From Vitellaria paradoxa (Eukaryota; Streptophyta; Magnoliopsida; Ericales; Sapotaceae): a stretch of DNA of 64,000 bases. Location: positions 25,182,358 to 25,246,357 of the forward strand of contig CM034236.1 of NCBI GenBank assembly GCA_019916065.1. The letters are read 5' to 3'. The translations under genes were made by a program, and so were the position numbers. Positions 57,581 to 64,000 of the stretch are shown one piece after another. Numbering within the stretch: the first letter of the stretch is position 1; each line of letters starts with the position of its first letter. Below the pieces are notes generated by a model. It did not search any database, was not told the DNA's origin, and worked only from the letters and a program-made list of their open reading frames with translations.

Positions 57581-58440
57581 ATTAAGGATATGACTCCGTA
57601 AGCTCCAAGTGTGAAGGTGGACCTACCTCCCATTTCCTTGTATTCTTAGCAAAATCATCAAAAAACCCAAAAGATTCTTCAAAAGATTAGTCTAAAAATG
57701 ACCATTGCACATTGTAATAACAAGTTGTTTGAATTTAGGTGGAAGTGAATCATAAAAGAAACTATAAACTCACAAGTTTTTCAAATCCATGATGTGGACA
57801 TGTATTTAACAAGTTTTTGAACCTCTCCCATGCTTGACAAAATGATTCATTAGATTTGTAAGAAAAATTCATTATCTGTCTTTGCATTGTCATAGTCCTA
57901 TGTGCAAGGAAAAATGTCTTCAAGAATTTAGATTGCATTTCTCTCTATGACCCAATGGAGCAAGGTCTCAAAGAATTAATCCATATTTTGGCTTTATCTT
58001 TCAAGGAAAATGGAAACAATCGCAGCCGCTTGGTGTCCTCATTGGTAGTTTGGTCCTTACATCTACTGCATACATCCTTAAATTCCTTCATATGTACATA
58101 TAGGTTTTCAGAATCCATTCCATGAAATGTAAGAAGCAATTGAATTGTTCCTTGTTTGAAAGTGAAATTTCCATGATTCAATAGAAGTATGATGCATGAA
58201 GGTGTAGTTTATCTAGTGGGATACAAAAATTCCCTCAAAGGTTTAGTATCGAGAGGTGTAACGACATCCTCATCCTCTTGGACACCGCCACCTCCCCCTA
58301 AGTTCTCCATGATATACAATAAATCAGTAGATATTAAACTAGTGGATGTAGGTGAGCATAGTTCAAATGATGATGTAGTCATAAGGAATTCCCAATATGA
58401 ATCTTTAGGCAAATTCACTTCAAAATCAAGATTATGTTAA
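57581..58440 (-). pseudogene. Decayed Athila-type gag
   Basis: Minus-strand remnant parallel to 31850-32480. It includes TTPSCIILLLNHGNFTFKQG, FHGMDSENLY and RLRLFPFSLKDKAKIWINSL (57945-58230). Then, in a broken frame, SFCQAWERFKNLLNTCPHHGFE (~57800) and ITMCNGHF..KWEVGPPS (~57600-57720). It belongs with the PBS at 58657 and LTR at 58679-60122, and probably with the pol at 51725-54240. Confidence 0.85.
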
Positions 58441-58656
58441 ATTATTCTTCTGGAACTTAGATGTATGCACTGATTACAACACACTAAGGATCACAACAAT
58501 TATTTATCACTATTATGCTAATGCTACTATTAAGAAAAATAAAGGAGATGGAGCAAAATTATCCAATAAGTTGCATAATCTGTCGTTGTAAATGGTGGGA
58601 AGGAGAGATTTCCACTTAAAGCTCCCAAAGTCTTTGTCATCATCACCCTATCAAGC

Positions 58657-58674
58657 TCCCCAACAACAATGCCA
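58657..58674 (-). promoter_or_regulatory. Decayed Asp-type primer-binding site
   Basis: The minus strand reads TGGCATTGTTGTTGGGGA. Compared with the Athila PBS at 31429 it differs mainly by C-to-T, as expected from methylated CpG decay. Confidence 0.75.
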
Positions 58675-58678
58675 AAAT

Positions 58679-60122
58679 TGCCTCTCGTCTCTCAATGAAG
58701 AGAGCAAATACAACCCAAGTGCAAGGTGATCCGTTGTAGCAATTTAAATTTATAAAACAGTAAAGTACCGGTCATAGCCATAGGAAAAGGCATTGTGAAC
58801 TCACAATTCTTCTTCCTTTAATTAGTAGGTGTCACAACAAAAATCAAAGAAAATTGGTTTGAATTTTTTAAAATAAGACTTACCTAGTCATTTTGTCAAT
58901 CACCTGGGATGTGTCAATTAAATATAATGCAAAATGAATGAAGATTAATTAAAACTTATGAAATTTAAATGGCTAGGGACTAAGGATGAACTATCTAAGT
59001 CGCATGAAATGAAGACCTATATGCATCTAGGTAAAACCATCACAAGGTGGGTTAATTTAAAGAAATTAAGTCCAATTGCTAGAATACTTAAGGAAACGTG
59101 GCATCAACTGTACATGGAATGCATAATCAATCTAGGCATGTAAGCATTCTAATAAAGACCTAATACAAACATACTAAACACAAGCACTATGTATACAGAT
59201 ACCTAGTGTACATGTAAAGTCTAAAAAAGCAAGCAAACATAAGAGGTTTGTATGTGAATCATCCATGGAGACATTCTTTCAAACACCTAGTGTGCATACT
59301 ATTTTAACACGAGTACTAAACATACATAGTATGAACAAACAAGGTGGAAATCGCATACAAAAGAGAAATTGAAAGAAAATTAACCAATTAAACAACCGAA
59401 TATGTAGAGATTAAAAATTAAATTACTACCTTTCAAAAATTAAATTGCAAATTGTACCTCAATTGATTCATATACATAAAACTCTTTCAGGATCTAATAG
59501 CCTTTTTCCTTAATGTTTTCTAGTTGCATAGAATTACAAAAAGAAATAGAAAATTACAAAAGAAATTGAAATCCTATGCTAGGATATGAAGAAACCCTCC
59601 AAAACCTCTCTAATCTAACCTAAAATATATTCTATGTAATGTTCTCACTTTTTCTCACGAAACCCTCCAAATATTTATAGTCCCCTCATTAAAATATTAC
59701 AAGAATGCCATTAAAAACTCAAGAAACTAGGATTGTTCAAACCCTTGTTCAACAAGGAGTTTGTCTAAACCCTTGTCTGGATCAAGTTCCTGAGATGGCC
59801 AATTTTCAATGTTCACAGGTTCCTACATGTGGGAACAAGTTTATTTGGACCCTTTGCCGCACCAACTTAGATCTCTTCCCTATTTCAACTCCATTTCATT
59901 CGCGTTTTGCCTCACATTTACGCGGGATTCTTCCACTTGCATTCCTATGTTGTTTAGGCTTCCAAATGCCTAAAATTAATCCCTAAAAATAATAAATAAC
60001 ATGAAACAAAAGATCATGAAAAATATACAATAAAATTAACATTTAGGTGAATATATTTATGCAATTAGCACATTAAAAAGGTGTATAAATGTACAATATT
60101 ATGTACTAATTAATGTGCTACA
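58679..60122 (-). repeat. 5' LTR of the decayed Athila-type element
   Basis: About 1444 bp between the PBS and a TGTAGCACAT start (minus strand) at 60122. It ends AGAGGCA next to the PBS. Boundaries are set by TG/CA and the PBS; no second copy is in the window to confirm them. Confidence 0.6.
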
Positions 60123-63100
60123 TGATTACATGATTATTTGTTTTGACTTGGTAATGAGTCTTATATTCTAGTTGTTGCATTTTACACATAGAGATGCTGC
60201 CACATGTCGCTCTGAGGTGTAGAGCTTAGGGTCGAAGCTAAAGTAGAGGTGGGGGTGTTTCTGCAGGTAGGGGGAGTGGGTCTATTTAGCAGGATCAAGT
60301 ATCTTCCTAGAGTATGGGGGCTGAGGCTTAGTCTAAGGTTAGTAGTGAGGAAGAGGTGCATTTTAGAGCACTGAGTGTACTGGTAAGAGAGGATACTTGG
60401 ATAATTTTACAATAGCCATCCACAATAGAGGCAATATTAACAGAGGAGTTAGGGCGAAGTAGTCACCATAATTGCATACTACTTCAATTACATTAGAAAG
60501 ATTTTGAAGGACAAAGCCTCTAACTTGTGATGGGGTGGTAGACAAAAAGATTGCAGATAAGTTTTTAAAAGAATATGAGAAGATTTTAGTAGCTATATAT
60601 GTTACAGATCATTTGATTAGGATTACATTGATAACCTTTTAGATCGTGGGGTGAGCAACCACCTAGTGGAGTAGCATAAAGGGTTCCAATATGTCGACTG
60701 GGCTCACGTGGGACACATTTAAGGAGAGGTTCAAAGATCATTCATTTCCCCAATCCTTGATGGGTGCTAAGCGAGAGGAGTTTGTCAGTTTGATTTAGGG
60801 TTATATATCAATTTTTGAGTACGAGAGGAAGTTCTATAATTTATCTATGCTCTAAAGCTCATTTTAACGGCACATCTTAAGTGTCGGAGGTTCGAGCAAG
60901 AGCTAAGGTTAGCTTCGATGGGTAGGATGGTATTGCTTGAATTTGACAATTATGATTCCCCCATTAATAGGGAAATGATAGTTGAGATGGACATCACAAA
61001 TATATGAAGTTTTTAAAAGGGTTAACAGGGCTAGAGTTCAAGACCACAGCAGGATAGTGACAGTAGGAAGAGGTAGGGTGGCAGTTCTACAGTGCTACCA
61101 ATTCAGCATCCACAGCCAAACATTATGGCACATTCTCAATCAAGAGTTTTTGAATTTTCATTGTTGAGGTCGGTAATCTGTTTTCATTATAGTTAGTTAG
61201 ACCATAAGAGTTTTGATCGTCCCTAGATAACTGGGCCAGGAAGGCAGATGGTTATAATAGGTAGATGCCATAACAAAGTCAAGGTTTGCTATACATGTGG
61301 CTAGCAGTGCCATATATAAAGATTTGGCAAGCATAGACAGAACGCCGGTGGAGTTAGGAGGAAGCAGTAGGCTATCCACTTAGTTTAGGACAAAGGCTGT
61401 CAGCCTTTCAATCAATACAGTTACTGCAACAGTAGTAACAGAGGTTGATTCCCTAAGGGAGCTTGTAGAGTCAAAAACAGTAGTGGCAGAACGAGCGGAG
61501 AGGCACCCAACAGGGGTTGAGGGCTGGCAGGCCACCTAACATGTAGATATAAGACACTAGCACAGTAGGATACACCAATAAAGCCTTTGGTCACTAGAGA
61601 TACTTTTTTTATTTATACTTTTAGTGCTACAATGCTCATTGTTACATGGGCATCAAATTCTTTCGTAGCTTCACCTTTTGCTTTTGCGTTACAATTGGAT
61701 GTGTATCAATTAGTCCTGCCTTTGTGTGTTGAGACACTAGTTACATGTTATTCTTTGTTAATTAGAGTTACAAAGGTTGTGAGTTGAACATCGAGGTTAG
61801 GGTGGATGGCCAGGAATACCATTCGATGTTTGACTTGATTATGCTGGAAATAAGGGTCTTTTATTGTCATAGTTGGTATGGATTGGCTGACAATCTACCA
61901 GCAGTGACAGATTGCTCCAAGGGTTAGGTAAGTTTGTTTACCTTGTTGGTCACTGAATTCAGTTCTTTGCCAATTGCACGTGATTCTCTAGTTTTTGCAT
62001 CCTTGGATAAGTAAGGATAAGTGGATTTGTATAGTTTGTTTGCATGTATAACAGTGGATGATGATGAGGGTGGTGGTAAGGTTAAGCTACCTAAGATCAT
62101 CTATAAGTTCCCGGAAGTATTCTTGAAGGATTTATCAAGATTGTTGTGTAAGCGTTAGGTAAAATTCTGTATTGATTTGCTTCCTAGAACATAACCCTCT
62201 ATTGTTCTGTACAGGTTGGCACCAACAATGTTGGCTGAGTTGAAGACTCAAGTGATAGATTTGTTGATCAAGGGCACCAGCTTTATTTTGCTACTAAGAA
62301 GAATAAGATATTAAGGAAGTGTATTGTTTATAAGAAGTTGAACAGGGTAACCATCAAGAATCGCCATCAAGAATTGGTACCCATTACCAAGGACTAATGA
62401 CTTATTTAATCAGTTGAAGAGATCAATGGTGCTTTCAAATGTTAACTTGAGGTCCAGGTATCACCAGTTAAGGATGAGGAATGAGGATATTCTTAAGATA
62501 GAATTTAGGACTCAATAGGGCCACCACGAGTTTCTTATGATGTCATTCGATTTAACTAATGCTCGTGTCATGTTTATGGATTTGATGAACAGAGTTTTTA
62601 GTGCCTACCTCGATAGTTTGTGGTGGTATTTATTAATAATGTATTGGTATATTCCAAGATGGAGGAAGGGCATGAAGGACATTTGCGGGCAGTATTACAC
62701 ATGTTGAAGGATCACTAATTATATGCCAAGTTGAGAAAGTCTAAGTTCTATCTCGAGAAAGTGAAGTTCCTTGGGCTTGTGGTTTTTGCAAATGGAGTTG
62801 CAATGGATCCGTCCAAAGTTGAGGTTATCCTTGACTGGCGGAGACCGAAAACTGTATTTGAGATTCATAATTTCTTGGGTTTAGCAAGATACTATAGGAG
62901 GTTCATTTTTAAGTTCTCCAACTTGGCCACTCATTTGATTAGGCTGAATCGGAAAGGAGTCAAGTTGGTTTGGGAAGAGGCCTGTGAGAGGTTCATTTTA
63001 TGAGATTTAGAAGAGGTTAACTACAACACCAGTGTTGATTATTTCTGAGAGGCGAGCAAGATATTAAGTGTACTGTGATGTTTCTAGGAAAGGTTTGTGT

Positions 63101-63427
63101 TGTCTTTTAATGCAGGGTGGAAGGGTAGTGGCTTACTTGTCGAGTAGTTGAAGACTCGTGAATAGAATTACTCAGTGCATAATTTGGAGTTGGCTACAGT
63201 TGTCTTTACCTTGAAGAGATGGAGGCACTATTTGTATGAGAAGAAGTCTAAGGTATTTTTTGATCATAAGAGCTTGAAGTACATTTTCACACAAAAGGAT
63301 CTAAACATTAGGCAAAGAAGATGTATGGAGTTTATGGGGGACTAAGACTTTGATTTGTAGTATTACCTAGGTAGGCTAATGTGGTGCTAGAAGTTCTCAG
63401 TAAGAAAACTTGTTATTTCTTAGTGAG
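60123..63427 (+). pseudogene. Heavily decayed Tekay-type gag-pol
   Basis: Plus-strand remnant with many stops and shifts. Gag near 60740-60980 (FEYERKF, AHLKCRRFEQELRLASMGRM) matches 19905-20090 of the Tekay element. Protease is near 61600-61900. RT is near 62330-62720, where the active-site region is broken. The RT/RNase H connection (KVKFLGLVVFANGVAMDPSKVE, NFLGLARYYRRFI) at 62731-63003 is the best-preserved part. RNase H runs to ~63420. The LTR, integrase and chromodomain are absent from the window. Confidence 0.8.
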
Positions 63428-63626
63428 TTTTTTTTTTTTTTTTTTTTTTTGGGTAACCCAAAACCTTTCTAGTTTGTTGTAGTTCTTTTCAAACCACGTA
63501 GCTAATCGGTAAACCAAGGAGATCTGCACTGCCTTCAGGCATATCTCGCATAAATCAGGAATCAAACTTGTATACTCTTTATGAGAAGTATGTCCACGAG
63601 CCATTCGGACTGATCTCAAGAGACTC
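63428..63626 (-). mobile_element. tRNA-derived SINE with poly-A tail
   Basis: On the minus strand the unit begins GAGTCTCTTGAGATCAG. It has a box A-like GAATGGCTCGTGG (63594-63606) and a box B-like GTTTGATTCCTG (63556-63567), and ends in a 23-base A tail (T run 63428-63450). The flanking direct repeats CTTAGTGAG.. (63419-63432) and CTTACTGAG.. (63627-63640) match at 13 of 14 positions if the T run is shared. The internal RNA polymerase III promoter, size (~200 bp) and long TSD fit a plant SINE. Confidence 0.75.
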
Positions 63627-63640
63627 CTTACTGAGTTTTT

Positions 63641-64000
63641 CTATCCAAGAGTGGGAGATGATGAGTGATTGGGATAAAAAGCTTATTGTAACATATGAAA
63701 GTTTTTTAGTAATAAAATACTTGCTTTTCCTTTTTGGTAGATAATAAAATACTTAAAAAAAAATACTTGCTTACATTCCGAAAATAAATAAATAAAATTC
63801 CTATGGTGAGGACCTGGTTAAAATATATATATATATAGACCCAAATTAATGGGCTGAGGGATAAATGCATCAAACCATAGTTCTAGATCTTACCAGCCTA
63901 TTTAACACGAAAATTTAAAAAATAAAATACTTCGAGCTACATTACCAAACGGTCTCTAATTCAAGATGGCTTCACAACTGGGTTACATTGTTGGATGCCC
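63641..64000. other. Unassigned AT-rich end of window
   Basis: No coding or structural signal seen apart from A- and TA-rich runs (63750-63765, 63822-63837). Whether it continues the decayed Tekay-like element is unclear. Confidence 0.3.

Noticed and set aside
60123..60660. A PBS and 5' LTR for the decayed Tekay-type element
   Set aside because: No Met PBS sequence or TG..CA LTR was found. The gag-like region starts shortly after the Athila-type LTR boundary.

Overview
This window is a block of nested plant retrotransposons with no convincing host gene. The families point to a flowering-plant nuclear genome, probably pericentromeric or otherwise heterochromatic: CRM-type and Tekay-type chromoviruses, Athila-type Ty3/gypsy elements with an Asp-tRNA-type primer site, Ty1/copia elements primed by initiator Met tRNA, and a tRNA-derived SINE. 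Species cannot be told from the sequence. Almost every base can be assigned to about a dozen elements. Several have exact ends, 5-bp target-site duplications (TSDs), primer-binding sites (PBS) and polypurine tracts (PPT).

Layout. 1-4422: an LTR fragment (plus strand, Athila/Tat-like end) running off the left edge and interrupted by a solo Tekay-type LTR (1111-4078, TSD ATTGA). 4535-11768: a complete, young CRM-like element on the minus strand (TSD AGGGC, near-identical LTRs, one intact 1662-aa gag-pol whose last ~60 codons lie in the 3' LTR). 11769-14137 and 50404-54240: two pieces of one decayed Athila-type element on the minus strand, split by a copia element; its gag, PBS and 5' LTR probably continue at 57581-60122.

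14138-50403: a copia element of about 7.8 kb, expanded to 36 kb by four later events: (i) a solo Athila-like LTR inside its 5' LTR (14347-16133); (ii) a composite of two minus-strand copia-type LTRs (18336-19896, 26987-28551) bracketing a 5'-truncated plus-strand Tekay chromovirus (19897-26877); (iii) a full-length 13.8-kb Athila element (29768-43563, TSD CACCT) inserted in the protease region; (iv) a solo Tekay-like LTR (44912-47553) between integrase and reverse transcriptase. Removing (iii) and (iv) with one TSD copy each restores the copia reading frame exactly, which supports the nesting.

54241-57148: a scar made of an Athila LTR end and a truncated Tekay LTR. 60123-63427: another badly decayed Tekay-like gag-pol, into which a minus-strand SINE (63428-63626) has inserted.

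The most unusual signal is a palindromic octamer, GGGCGCCC, repeated in arrays of 3-9 copies at about 20-23 bp steps (close to two helical turns). It occurs upstream of the TATA box in Tekay-type LTRs, in Athila LTRs, and in the Athila spacer just before its third ORF. Tekay LTRs carry a second array downstream of the TATA box. The LTRs of these clades share little else that I can see, and the flanking repeat unit is in opposite orientation in Tekay and Athila. This looks like a shared or convergent regulatory module. Only two ORFs are intact: the CRM polyprotein and the Athila third ORF (437 aa).
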